A stretch of DNA of 64,000 nucleotides from SAR92 clade bacterium H455 (GTDB lineage: Bacteria > Pseudomonadota > Gammaproteobacteria > Pseudomonadales > Porticoccaceae): positions 1,178,001-1,242,000 of the forward strand of contig CP103416.1 of the NCBI GenBank assembly GCA_024802545.1. Direction: 5' to 3'. The notes under the pieces are model-generated. The model was given only the letters and a program-made list of their open reading frames with translations, did not search any database and was not told where the DNA came from. A program made the position numbers and the translations under genes. Shown piece after piece: positions 35,381 through 44,079 of this stretch. Every line of letters starts with the position of its first letter. Positions within the stretch are counted from its first letter, which is position 1.

Positions 35381-36949
35381 TTATTTACTGGCCAAAAGAT
35401 GGACACTTTGGTCAGCAAATCCTGCGCCTGCCTCGGCGTAAAAATTAAACACTTCATTGACGCCGGCAGAGAGTAATTTCTCTTTCTCATCCTCATAGCG
35501 GGCAATAGCGGCTGTCTTGCCTTTAAAGCCGGCCAGCTGAATCTGATTCTGAGCCTCCTGAATGTCGAGAAAGTTGGGCATGGCAAACATAATCAATTGT
35601 ATGCCATCGAAATCGATGTCAGACCAAAATTCTGGATCCTCTGCATCACCATAGATCACATTGCGCCCAGCTTCAGAGTGGGAAACAGCCCGGTTGCGAT
35701 CCATATCTATGCCGCATGCAGTCTTGGCCATCTCATTCTGCAGTATGTCGTAAGCCCCGGTGCCAACACGGCCCATACCGACTACCAAAACAGCCACTTT
35801 TCCCGGTTGGTCAAATTGATCCTCGGCCAAGCGCATGGGGTTTTCAAACTGTTTTAGCTCTGCCGTCCAGCGGCCATACAGACGATGAGATAGAGTATTC
35901 GCCACACTTGAAAAAACAAAGGAGAGGGCCACGCTAAGGGCCATAATTACCAGCCACTCTTTGCTCAATAGCCCTTGAGTTACACTAATGGAACAGACAA
36001 TTAAGCCAAATTCACTGTAGTTAGCGAGACTCAGGGCGGTTAAAAAGGAGGTTCGCGCGCGCAGTTTTAAGCGGGTCAACCAGAGAAAGAACAGGCCAGC
36101 CTTAATTGGCAGTGCAATCGCCATAATCATGGCAACTCCCAACATATCCATAGTGGGCAGCGCGGTAAAACCGATGGATAGGAAAAAGCCAATAAGAAAT
36201 AGATCTTTAAAACTCAGTAGAGACTTGGACAGCTCCGCCGCTTTTGCATGACTGCTGACTAAGACGGCGACCACCAGAGCCCCAAGATGGCCTTTTAAAC
36301 CGACCAATTCGAAAAGTTCAGCGCCACTAAAGGCAAGGAATATACCGGCCAGGGGCAGTAGCTCACCGTGACCACAGCGCTCCATTAAATAGTCTAGCGC
36401 CGGGCGCAGCAGTGGCAGCAACAGCAGTCCAAGTGCCCACCAGGAAGGAGACATATCTGAAGCCAGGGTAACAAATATCACTGCGGCTATATCCTGAATG
36501 ACCAATATCCCGATCGCTACCTGACCATGGCGAGAACGCATCTCACCATTGTCTTCCAGTACTTTTACCGCAATCACAGTACTGCTAAAACTCACTGCAA
36601 AACCGATCAAAGCAGCGCCAGCTAGATCCAGGCCAGAAAAATGACTATAGCCAACAGCACCGAGCAGAGCACAGTTAAACATAGTGAGCAGCACAATCAC
36701 GCTCATATGGCCGGCCGCGCCGGCCCAAATTTCGGTTTTAAACAAACTGCTAATGTTGAGTTTTAAACCAATTGTGAACAGCAGTAGGATAACGCCGAGA
36801 TCCCCGAGAGTTTTCAGCGAAGCATCTGGCTGGACACCCAGAGCATGCAATCCGAAACCCGCAGCTAGATAGCCAACCAGTGGCGGGAGGTTGATTTGCT
36901 TAACCAGAAAACCGCAGACGAATGCGATAAAGATCCAAAGGTAATCCAT
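35381..36949 (-). CDS. CPA2-family cation:proton antiporter with TrkA-N domain (KefB-like)
   Basis: A 522-residue protein with about 12 hydrophobic segments in residues 1-385 (for example LPPLVGYLAAGFGLHALGV and GVILLLFTIGLKLNI, both typical of CPA2). A cytosolic Rossmann domain follows (VAVLVVGMGRVGTGAYDIL, about 388-406, then CGIDMDRNRA and YGDAEDPEFW). Such proteins exchange K+ or Na+ for H+ with nucleotide control. It opens a minus-strand block of ion and bicarbonate transport genes together with SbtAB and NhaA. Confidence 0.88.
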   Translation of the reverse strand: MDYLWIFIAFVCGFLVKQINLPPLVGYLAAGFGLHALGVQPDASLKTLGDLGVILLLFTIGLKLNISSLFKTEIWAGAAGHMSVIVLLTMFNCALLGAVGYSHFSGLDLAGAALIGFAVSFSSTVIAVKVLEDNGEMRSRHGQVAIGILVIQDIAAVIFVTLASDMSPSWWALGLLLLPLLRPALDYLMERCGHGELLPLAGIFLAFSGAELFELVGLKGHLGALVVAVLVSSHAKAAELSKSLLSFKDLFLIGFFLSIGFTALPTMDMLGVAMIMAIALPIKAGLFFLWLTRLKLRARTSFLTALSLANYSEFGLIVCSISVTQGLLSKEWLVIMALSVALSFVFSSVANTLSHRLYGRWTAELKQFENPMRLAEDQFDQPGKVAVLVVGMGRVGTGAYDILQNEMAKTACGIDMDRNRAVSHSEAGRNVIYGDAEDPEFWSDIDFDGIQLIMFAMPNFLDIQEAQNQIQLAGFKGKTAAIARYEDEKEKLLSAGVNEVFNFYAEAGAGFADQSVHLLASK

Positions 36950-37037
36950 AAATTAATCATTGTATTGGTTAGTTGTTATTAAATTTCTGACCCTGCTATT
37001 GATAATATTAGAGGCTTTTCGGAAACCATCAACACTA

Positions 37038-37409
37038 CTACTTAAACTTTTCAGGCCTTAAGACAAAGACCCCATGGCAGTGCATCACCATAGCAAAATT
37101 GGGGTAGTACTTCTCTTCTAGTAACTTGGCAATGGTTTCCGACATAGGCTCACTGCAGATCACTTCAATGCGAATATTGCTATCTGCATCCCAGCCCGCA
37201 TTGCGCGAGCCACTATCACCTCTGCCCCGGGCATCGGTAATGGTGTAACCCTGCACACCCAGTCCTTCCAGTTCTCGCGATAGTTGGCTCTCCAGTGATG
37301 ACTCAGTCACTATGGTTACCAGCATGCTGTTATATTTTTGTGGCTGGTCTTTTAGCTCGCCTTTTAGCTGGCCTTGTAAATGGCCCTGCTGACTGTCTTG
37401 GGTTGTCAT
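37038..37409 (-). CDS. sbtB: P-II-like signalling protein, SbtB type
   Basis: A 123-residue P-II-fold protein: MLVTIVTESSLESQLSRELEGLGVQGYTITDARGRG, then IRIEVICSE and the C-terminal GVFVLRPEKFK. It follows SbtA directly; the SbtA stop TAG is at 37412-37414 and ATG at 37409 is the probable start, with a GTG at 37412 as alternative. SbtB binds adenyl nucleotides and closes the SbtA bicarbonate transporter. The first about 25 residues are a Q/K/G repeat (GHLQGQLKGELKDQ) not usual in the family. The redox Cys pair of some cyanobacterial SbtB C-termini is absent. Confidence 0.85.
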   Translation of the reverse strand: MTTQDSQQGHLQGQLKGELKDQPQKYNSMLVTIVTESSLESQLSRELEGLGVQGYTITDARGRGDSGSRNAGWDADSNIRIEVICSEPMSETIAKLLEEKYYPNFAMVMHCHGVFVLRPEKFK

Positions 37410-37411
37410 CA

Positions 37412-38356
37412 CTAAGCTCCAAAAATGGCATGTGCTCTAACTGCCAGTTCATAATAGACTGGAATACCGATCAACACATTAAAAGGAAATGTGATACCCA
37501 GCGAGGCGGTAAGAGAGAGTGTAGGGTTGGCCTCTGGGACTGATATACGCATCGCCGCAGGCACAGCAATATAGGAAGCGCTGGCAGCTAAGATCGCCAG
37601 CATGGCGGTGCCGCCTATGGATAAATTGAGCAGCAAACCAAGGCCGGTTCCGATCACTGCGGAGAGCAGTGCCATACCTATACCAAAGACAATCAAGAAC
37701 AGGCCGTATTTATGCAGAGAACTGATTTTCGATGCAGCGATTAAGCCCATCTCCAACAAGAACAGTGCCAGAATACCTTTAAAGAGATCGAAAAATAGCG
37801 GTTTGATTGAGTCGAGACCATCGGACCCGGCAATCCAGCCGATAAACAGGCCGCCTAATAATAACACCACACCTTTGCCGGCAAATACTTCATGGGCCAC
37901 TGAGCTCCATTGGGTTTCTTTGCTTAGGCCTTTGGCCAAGACAATACCTACCAGAATCGCTGGCACTTCGAGCACCACCAGAAGCAAGGGCATATGCTCT
38001 TCGAAATAAATATTCTGGGTTTCCATAAACGCGGCGGCCACTGCATAGGTGCCGACACTAACCGAACCATAATGTGCCGCAATGGATGCCGCATCGGCAC
38101 GTTTAAACCTGCCAAATTTACGTAAAATCGGAAACCCGATTAAGGGCAATATCAGGCCCATAACAAACACCACCAGGATCTGCGGCAGCAGTGTTAGAAA
38201 GGGTTGCTTAGCGAGCTCAATGCCGCCTTTTAAACCAATCGCCAATAGCAGTAGCATACTGACGAAGTCATAAATGGGGCCCGGCAGACGCAACTCCGCG
38301 CGGACCAATCCTGCGATAATGCCAAGAACAAAAAATAGAATAATCGGCTCGATCAT
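37412..38356 (-). CDS. sbtA: Sodium-dependent bicarbonate transporter family protein, SbtA type
   Basis: A 314-residue membrane protein with about 10 hydrophobic segments in two inverted halves, matching the SbtA family (LRLPGPIYDFVSMLLLLAIGLKGG, HYGSVSVGTYAVAAAF, SASYIAVPAAMRISVPEANP). SbtA imports bicarbonate with sodium. In cyanobacteria it feeds carbon fixation; heterotrophs may use it for anaplerosis and pH balance. No RuBisCO or carboxysome gene is in view. It is coupled to the SbtB-like regulator. The surrounding Na+/H+ antiporters would maintain the sodium gradient it needs. Confidence 0.9.
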   Translation of the reverse strand: MIEPIILFFVLGIIAGLVRAELRLPGPIYDFVSMLLLLAIGLKGGIELAKQPFLTLLPQILVVFVMGLILPLIGFPILRKFGRFKRADAASIAAHYGSVSVGTYAVAAAFMETQNIYFEEHMPLLLVVLEVPAILVGIVLAKGLSKETQWSSVAHEVFAGKGVVLLLGGLFIGWIAGSDGLDSIKPLFFDLFKGILALFLLEMGLIAASKISSLHKYGLFLIVFGIGMALLSAVIGTGLGLLLNLSIGGTAMLAILAASASYIAVPAAMRISVPEANPTLSLTASLGITFPFNVLIGIPVYYELAVRAHAIFGA

Positions 38357-38535
38357 CGTACTGAAAATCCCTTTCTTAACTCATTGTTTTATATAGTCGA
38401 TTAATTCTGCTGCTGGATTGTTCTGGTCACTGCCAGATTAAGGGTTGTCGGTATATCGTTAATCACAATATCGCTGGTATTGGCCATGAATCGCAGTGTC
38501 CATTGGTTATTTTTTTCAGGTTAATAGAATAAAAA

Positions 38536-39027
38536 TTAGCTGCAGGGGTATTCTGTTATTAAACCTATGTAGACTGATTTTCTCAGCATGTTCAAACTGT
38601 CTATCGAGTGAGGTAAATGCTTGGCTAGCAGGTCAATAACAGTCTCTATCGACTCCTTTGGAGAAACACAAAAAGGCCTAACCAATATCTCTGTAGTCTT
38701 AGTGCGCTCGTCAAACTGGCCAACTCTGGTGCGATAAGCCCGCTGCGTAAAAGATGGACGCTCACTACCGTCCGCTTTGAGTTGCTCTGTGGGGTCTCTA
38801 TCTATGACTTGTTCAACACCAATAAAGCCGTAAATATAGTAGCGACAGAAACTGCCTTCCGTACTCGAGGGGTCGGCCTTAAGTGCTTCACAGGAAGCCT
38901 TTAACGAACCTTTTAGCGCATATTCTCCCGCCTCTGGTGTCTCGTTGCTGGTGAAAGAGCTGGCTGTAACTGCTGCACAAAACACCGCTATTGCTCCCAC
39001 AAGATACAGGGGGATTACTGATTTCAT
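38536..39027 (-). CDS. Exported Rap1a/Tai-like protein
   Basis: A 163-residue protein starting at ATG 39027 with a signal peptide (MKSVIPLYLVGAIAVFCAAVTASSF). The mature part has SFCRYYIYGFIGV and RPFCVSPKESIETVIDLLAKHLPHSIDSLNMLRKSVYIGLITEYPC. The four-Cys, FC-P...YPC pattern resembles the Rap1a/Tai family, known as immunity proteins to type VI amidase effectors but also widespread as orphans. No effector gene is nearby. The start overlaps the nhaA stop by ATGA, so it is translationally coupled to the antiporter. A longer frame from 39066 would lose the signal peptide. Confidence 0.65.
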   Translation of the reverse strand: MKSVIPLYLVGAIAVFCAAVTASSFTSNETPEAGEYALKGSLKASCEALKADPSSTEGSFCRYYIYGFIGVEQVIDRDPTEQLKADGSERPSFTQRAYRTRVGQFDERTKTTEILVRPFCVSPKESIETVIDLLAKHLPHSIDSLNMLRKSVYIGLITEYPCS

Positions 39028-40229
39028 TCGACTTCTCCTTTGGGGTTGGTAGCTTGTTGCGACCATGAAATAAGGATAGAGCCGGCCACTGCTGAGAGCA
39101 GTGAGCCCACTAGTACACCCAATTTCACATCAATCATATATGCAGCATCCTGGGCCTCAAATGCCAGAGAACCAATAAACAGACTCATGGTGAAGCCGAT
39201 ACCACAGAGTATGGTCACGGCGTAAAACTGCATCCAAGTGGCACCCTCCGGCAGCTTCGCCAACCCCAGTTTGATGGCCAGCCAACAGGCGCCAAAAATG
39301 CCCACTTGCTTGCCGACAAACAAACCTGCGGCGATACCCAATGGCACAGGATTGAGCAAGGCATCTAGGGACACGCCAGTAAGGGATATGCCGGCATTCG
39401 AAAAGGCGAATAGTGGCAGAATAACGAATGAAACCCAGGGGTGGAGGGAGTGTTCCAGGTGCGGCAGCATCTCTTGACCGCTTTTGTTTTTAAGTTTTAA
39501 GGGGATAAACCAGGCTATGGCAAACCCGGCCAGTGTCGCGTGAACGCCGGATTTAAGCACCGCGATCCATACCACGGTACCGATAATAATATAGGCAGCC
39601 TGGCTTCTTACGGATAGGCGATTAAATGCGAACAGGGTCAGCAAGCCGGAGCCCGCCACGATCAGCGACAGGGTTGAGAGGTCACTGGAATAAAACAGCG
39701 CAATAATCATGATGGCGCCAATGTCGTCAAAAATAGCCACGGATAACAAAAAAAGTTTTAAGGATAGGGGAATGCGGCTACCAAAAAGCGTAAACACGCC
39801 CAGGGCAAAGGCTATATCGGTGGCCGAGGGAATAGCCCAACCCTCGATGGCCACTGCATCCTGACCATTGAACCAGAGATAGACCAGCGCCGGGGCCGCT
39901 ATACCTGCAACTGCCGCAATACCGGGCAACACCACCTGAGAGGGGGAGGAGAGAGATCCGGTAAGCACCTCCCTTTTGATCTCAAGACCAATCAAAAAGA
40001 AAAAGATCGCCATCAAACCGTCGTTAATCCAGAGCAACAAAGGCTTGGCAATATTCAGGTCGCCTAGACGTACCTGCACCGGAGTGGCCAAGAAGTCTTC
40101 ATAAAACCCGACAAAGGGGCTATTGGCCAGGACCATGGCAACCATTGTCATAAAGACTAGGAGTACGCCTCCCGCGGAATCGTGACTCAGAAGTTTTTTA
40201 AATAGGTAAGGCAATTGCCGATGAATCAT
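39024..40229 (-). CDS. nhaA: Na+/H+ antiporter NhaA
   Basis: A 401-residue, about 12-segment membrane protein with NhaA signatures: INDGLMAIFFFLIGLEIKREVL (about 67-88), IPSATDIAFALGVFTLFG with the two ion-binding Asp region (IFDDIGAIMIIALFYS), and GKQVGIFG. It expels Na+ for H+ and is needed at alkaline pH or high salt. It is divergent from an NhaR-like activator across a 116-base gap, matching the nhaA/nhaR relation known in enterobacteria though there the genes are co-directional. It overlaps the Rap1a-like gene. Confidence 0.95.
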   Translation of the reverse strand: MIHRQLPYLFKKLLSHDSAGGVLLVFMTMVAMVLANSPFVGFYEDFLATPVQVRLGDLNIAKPLLLWINDGLMAIFFFLIGLEIKREVLTGSLSSPSQVVLPGIAAVAGIAAPALVYLWFNGQDAVAIEGWAIPSATDIAFALGVFTLFGSRIPLSLKLFLLSVAIFDDIGAIMIIALFYSSDLSTLSLIVAGSGLLTLFAFNRLSVRSQAAYIIIGTVVWIAVLKSGVHATLAGFAIAWFIPLKLKNKSGQEMLPHLEHSLHPWVSFVILPLFAFSNAGISLTGVSLDALLNPVPLGIAAGLFVGKQVGIFGACWLAIKLGLAKLPEGATWMQFYAVTILCGIGFTMSLFIGSLAFEAQDAAYMIDVKLGVLVGSLLSAVAGSILISWSQQATNPKGEVE

Positions 40230-40345
40230 AATAGATAAAACTACTCATTAATTGGATGGGTGCCAAATGTAGTCGTCTTGATGTGTTCTGTAAATTCGAA
40301 TAAAGTGCATTATAAATTCGAATTTTACGAAGAATAAAAAAACCT

Positions 40346-41233
40346 ATGACACCATTGAATTACAACCATCTCTATTACTTTTTTACCGTGGCCCGAGAGG
40401 GCAGCATTGCCAAGGCCAGTGGGAGCCTGCACCTCACTCCCCAGACAATTAGCGGGCAAATTACTAAGTTCGAAGCGCAAATCGGCGTCAATCTATTCGA
40501 CAGGACAGGCAAAACCTTGCAGCTCTCGGAAATGGGCCACCTAATCTATAGCCATGCAGAAGAGATTTTCCAGCTCGGTGATGAACTGAGCAATGTGCTA
40601 AAAACCCAGCGTCCTATCTCATGGCAGACCCTCTCTGTAGGAATTACCGATGTGATACCAAAGGTGTTGGCCCACCAGCTACTGAAGCCGGCGTTGAAAA
40701 TGAGTGAATCCATCAGGTTGGTGTGCCACGAGGGGGATCAGATAAGCCTGCTGGCGTCTTTAGCGGTTAATAAATTGGATCTAATTATCACCGATCAGCC
40801 ACTGGAGCCCGGTGGACATGTCAAGGCCTATACTCACCAAATCGCCGAGAGTGGCCTGACTTTTTTTGCCACCAAAGAGAAGGCCGCGGGCTATAGGAAA
40901 GGTTTCCCTCAGTCCCTGTCATCTCAACCATTTCTGATGCAAAGCAAAAAGTCGGTGGTTCGACAGCGCCTGATGATGTGGCTGGATAAGGAGGGGGTGA
41001 CGCCTACTATAGTTGCGGAGTTTGATGACAGCGCACTGATGAAATCATTTGGCCAAGAAGGCTACGGTGTGTTTTCCGTGCCAACTATTATCGAGAAATA
41101 TATTGCCTCTCAATATGGCGTGGAAATTATTGGTCGAGCGGAGGAATGTATTGATCGTTACTATATTATTTCACCTGAGCGGAAAATAAAACATCCGGCC
41201 GTTGTAGAGATTGTTAATTCTATTCCTCGTTAA
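40346..41233 (+). CDS. nhaR: LysR-family regulator, NhaR-like
   Basis: A 295-residue LysR protein. The N-terminal LNYNHLYYFFTVAREGSIAKASGSLHLTPQTISGQI is very close to NhaR, and residues about 90-290 form the effector domain (SVGITDVIPKVLAHQLL; GYGVFSVPTIIEKYI). NhaR senses sodium and activates nhaA. It is divergently placed to nhaA, so control of that gene is expected. The spacer is A/T-rich and contains AATTCGAATTTTACGAAG near 40317, where the repeated TTCGAAT-like words (40295 and 40317) are possible binding half-sites. Confidence 0.9.
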   Translation: MTPLNYNHLYYFFTVAREGSIAKASGSLHLTPQTISGQITKFEAQIGVNLFDRTGKTLQLSEMGHLIYSHAEEIFQLGDELSNVLKTQRPISWQTLSVGITDVIPKVLAHQLLKPALKMSESIRLVCHEGDQISLLASLAVNKLDLIITDQPLEPGGHVKAYTHQIAESGLTFFATKEKAAGYRKGFPQSLSSQPFLMQSKKSVVRQRLMMWLDKEGVTPTIVAEFDDSALMKSFGQEGYGVFSVPTIIEKYIASQYGVEIIGRAEECIDRYYIISPERKIKHPAVVEIVNSIPR

Positions 41234-41251
41234 AGATACCAAAACCACTTT

Positions 41252-41326
41252 GCCATCCTGAGCGAAGTCGAAGGGTCTCCTGGAGGCTGGTTGAGATCCC
41301 TCGTCGCTGCGCTCTGTCGGGATGAC
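41252..41326. repeat. Dispersed-type inverted repeat after nhaR
   Basis: The left arm 41252-41279 (GCCATCCTGAGCGAAGTCG... to GGGTCTC) and the reverse complement of the right arm 41293-41326 are imperfect versions of each other, both of the CATCCTGAGCG...GGATCTC type common as intergenic repeats in many bacteria. It may act as a transcript-end hairpin for nhaR. Confidence 0.65.
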
Positions 41327-41447
41327 AGAATGGGGTTGCGCTGAAAGCAGTCTATGGTCGGGATAACAGAATGGGGTTGCGCTGAAAGCAGTCTATGGTC
41401 GGGATGACAGAATGGGGTTGCGCTGAAAGCAGTCTATGGTCGGGATA
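41319..41447. repeat. 41-bp tandem repeat, three units plus a partial unit
   Basis: Units start at 41319, 41360 and 41401; the second has GGGATAACAG where the others have GGGATGACAG, otherwise they are identical, and a 6-base partial unit follows. The first unit begins in the right arm of the inverted repeat, so the array has grown from it by slippage or unequal exchange. There are no spacers, so it is not CRISPR. With the inverted repeat it fills most of the 323-base gap 41234-41556. Confidence 0.9.
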
Positions 41448-41556
41448 ACTACGTTTTACGATTCAGATAATAATCTAACTTGGCGGTTATAAAAATGTCC
41501 CGCCGCAGATTAAGCGGGCGGGACATTGATACTGTTTTACTGATGGGCACCGTAGC

Positions 41557-43173
41557 CTAAGAGGCAATAGCTAACTCTTCAGCGTTCTCACTGTAAAATA
41601 ACTCTTCAAGTCTATCCCCTTCAGTCATCAAGTATTCGAAGGATGACAATGAGGCTTTCGAACCTTCACCCATGGAGATAATAATCTGCTTATAGGGCAC
41701 AGTAGTCACATCGCCGCAGGCGAAAATACCCGCTTCTGATGTCTGGCATTTCTCATTGATCACCACCTCACCAAAGCGCGTTTTCTCAACCAAGTCTCCC
41801 AAAAATACGCTGTTGGGTATCAGGCCAATCTGAACAAAAATGCCATCTAGCTTGAGGCTGTGTTCGGTATTTGTAGCGCGATCAATATATTCAATCGCCG
41901 AGACCTTGCCATTGGTGGCAGTAATCTCTTTGGTAGCGACATTTTTGTGAATGGTAATATTGGACTTGGCCATAGCCTTATCAACCAGTACTTGGTCAGC
42001 TTTAAGATCTGGCATAAACTCAAAAACATTCACCGACTTAACCATGCCCGCTAGATCCAATGCGGCTTCGATTCCAGAGTTACCGCCGCCAACTACCGCA
42101 ACATCTTTGCCCTTAAAGAAGGGGCCGTCACAGTGAGGGCAGTAGGCTACGCCATTGCCGACATTCTCCTTTTCACCCGGCACACCCAGTTCACGCCAGT
42201 TCGCACCAGTGGCAATAATCAGGGTTTTGGTGAAGATTTTTTCACCGGAGGAGAGGGTGACGGTCTTGATGTCGCCGCCTTTAACCTCTGTCACTCTAAG
42301 AAATTCTTTAAAGGTAATTTCATATTCATTCATGTGTGATTGCAACGCACCGGATAATTCTGGACCGGTCGTTTTAGTCACTGAGATAAAGTTCTCAATG
42401 CCCATGGTGTCTTTTAGCTGGCCGCCAATACGGTCGGCAATCAAGGTTACCTTTAAACCTTTACGGGCGCTGTAAATCGCTGCACTGGCACCTGCGGGAC
42501 CGCCGCCAATAATGATGACATCTTGCAGGGGCAGGGACGGCTGATCGCTGCTGGCTAGGGCTGCTGGTGGCGCTCGCTGGATCAACTTGTCGATAAGCTG
42601 GGCGGTGTCCACCTTGCCGTTGGCAAACAGTTCGCCATTCAGATAGACACTGGGCACACCTTGAATATCACGTTCTTTAATCATTGTCTGGTAGTGGCCG
42701 CCATCAATCATCTCGCTGCTGATATTGGGATTCAATAGAGCAAACTGATTCAGTGACTGCACAACATCTGGGCAGTTGTGGCAACTGAGACTAATAAATA
42801 CCTCAAAATGTAATTCTTCCTCGACGCCAGCAATAATTTTTTTAACGCTGTCATCAAGCTTTAATGGCGTACCAGAGGCATGCAATATTGCCAGTATCAA
42901 GGAGTTAAATTCATGTCCGCTGGGGATACCTGAAAAACGAATTCCAGTATCAACGCCATCGGCTTGCATCAGAAAACTGATGGGGCTGCGCAATAGGCCG
43001 TCCGTATCCCGTTCTTCAAGTTGAATATGCTCACTCTGCTTTGAGATATCGCGTAAAAAGGTAACTAGTTCAGCACGTTTTTCGTGCTCACCGGTTTGCA
43101 ATACAAAGGTCACGGCCTTCTGCATATTCGCGGTGTAGCCTTTTACGGCCTGTAAGATCTCATTGGTTAACAT
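41557..43173 (-). CDS. ahpF: Alkyl hydroperoxide reductase subunit F
   Basis: A 538-residue flavoprotein disulfide reductase that recharges AhpC with NADH. The N-terminal double thioredoxin fold has the CHNC redox pair ([11 protein letters not shown], about 125-135). The C-terminal thioredoxin-reductase part has FAD motif [19 protein letters not shown], active-site CPHC ([10 protein letters not shown]) and NAD motif [14 protein letters not shown] 43173 is preceded by AGAGGA; an in-frame TTG at 43209 is less likely. It lies 135 bases after ahpC on the same strand. Confidence 0.95.
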   Translation of the reverse strand: MLTNEILQAVKGYTANMQKAVTFVLQTGEHEKRAELVTFLRDISKQSEHIQLEERDTDGLLRSPISFLMQADGVDTGIRFSGIPSGHEFNSLILAILHASGTPLKLDDSVKKIIAGVEEELHFEVFISLSCHNCPDVVQSLNQFALLNPNISSEMIDGGHYQTMIKERDIQGVPSVYLNGELFANGKVDTAQLIDKLIQRAPPAALASSDQPSLPLQDVIIIGGGPAGASAAIYSARKGLKVTLIADRIGGQLKDTMGIENFISVTKTTGPELSGALQSHMNEYEITFKEFLRVTEVKGGDIKTVTLSSGEKIFTKTLIIATGANWRELGVPGEKENVGNGVAYCPHCDGPFFKGKDVAVVGGGNSGIEAALDLAGMVKSVNVFEFMPDLKADQVLVDKAMAKSNITIHKNVATKEITATNGKVSAIEYIDRATNTEHSLKLDGIFVQIGLIPNSVFLGDLVEKTRFGEVVINEKCQTSEAGIFACGDVTTVPYKQIIISMGEGSKASLSSFEYLMTEGDRLEELFYSENAEELAIAS

Positions 43174-43308
43174 AGTGGTGGTCCTCTGGGTAATAAATAC
43201 GAGTAACAATTGAGGTCAAAAGTTAGACCCTGAGTTAGTCTCAGAGCCTAACTTACTTGCCATCTATAAGGCTAATGGACTTCTACAACAAAACAATCTT
43301 GCAACTGC

Positions 43309-43872
43309 TTAGATCTTGCCAACTAGGTCTAAAGAGGGCGCCAATGTAGCTTCGCCTTCTTTCCAAGCAGCTGGGCATACTTCACCTGGGTGAGCAGCAA
43401 CATACTGAGCCGCTTTAACTTTGCGCATAAGGTCTTCCGCATCGCGGCCAATACCTTCAGCAGTGATTTCCATTGCCTGAATGATGCCGTCTGGATCCAC
43501 AATAAAGGTACCGCGATCTGCAAGGCCTTGACCTTCACGCATCACGTCGAAGTTGCGGCAAAGCTCACCAGTTGGATCACCAATCATGGTGTATTGGATC
43601 TTGCCGATAGTGTCTGAAGAATCGTGCCATGCTTTGTGGGTAAAGTGGGTATCAGTAGAAACTGAGTAAACTTCCACACCACGCGACTGCAGTTCTGCAT
43701 AGTGATCAGCAACATCGCCAAGTTCAGTTGGGCAGACAAAGGTAAAGTCGGCTGGGTAAAAGAAAAATATCGACCACTTGCCAGCAATATCTTTTTCTGA
43801 GACTTCAACAAACTCGCCTGCCTTAAAAGCAGATGCATTGAATGGTTTAACTTGGGTGTTGATAAGTGCCAT
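43309..43872 (-). CDS. ahpC: Alkyl hydroperoxide reductase subunit C (peroxiredoxin)
   Basis: A 187-residue typical 2-Cys peroxiredoxin. Peroxidatic Cys47 is in FTFVCPTEL; the resolving Cys is in EVCPAAW near 166. It reduces H2O2 and organic peroxides and is regenerated by AhpF. The upstream gap has a good sigma70 promoter and an OxyR-type site, and divergently encodes OxyR. Confidence 0.97.
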   Translation of the reverse strand: MALINTQVKPFNASAFKAGEFVEVSEKDIAGKWSIFFFYPADFTFVCPTELGDVADHYAELQSRGVEVYSVSTDTHFTHKAWHDSSDTIGKIQYTMIGDPTGELCRNFDVMREGQGLADRGTFIVDPDGIIQAMEITAEGIGRDAEDLMRKVKAAQYVAAHPGEVCPAAWKEGEATLAPSLDLVGKI

Positions 43873-43955
43873 GGTGGGCTCCTTGTTAGGGTTAGTGTTT
43901 TTGAGTTAGTGGCTAGTAAATCTCTTTTCAGTGCCTTTGCCTAAACTCTGCGTTC

Positions 43956-44025
43956 ACTATAGGGTGATGTCACTGTTCGGTAAAGTAGATTGTTTGCATT
44001 GTTATGTTCTATTTAATAGATTATC
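43956..44025 (-). promoter_or_regulatory. ahpC promoter with OxyR-type site
   Basis: On the minus strand, TTTACC (43979-43984), a 17-base spacer and TATAGT (43956-43961) form a promoter for ahpC. Directly upstream of its -35, 43988-44025 is an A/T-rich partly symmetric 38-base stretch with ATAG/CTAT-like words. It fits the four-element OxyR site in length and place but is not a clean match. Confidence 0.5.
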
Positions 44026-44079
44026 CTCGCTTGGTTACCAATAACCGTATACAGCATGGCCAACTTGAGTGAGATTTCC

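Noticed and set aside
38536-39027. Type VI immunity protein call for the Rap1a-like gene
   Set aside because: No effector or secretion gene is nearby, and it is coupled to nhaA; only the fold resemblance is kept.
41319-41447. Three 41-bp repeats considered as a CRISPR array
   Set aside because: Units are head-to-tail without spacers and no cas genes are present.
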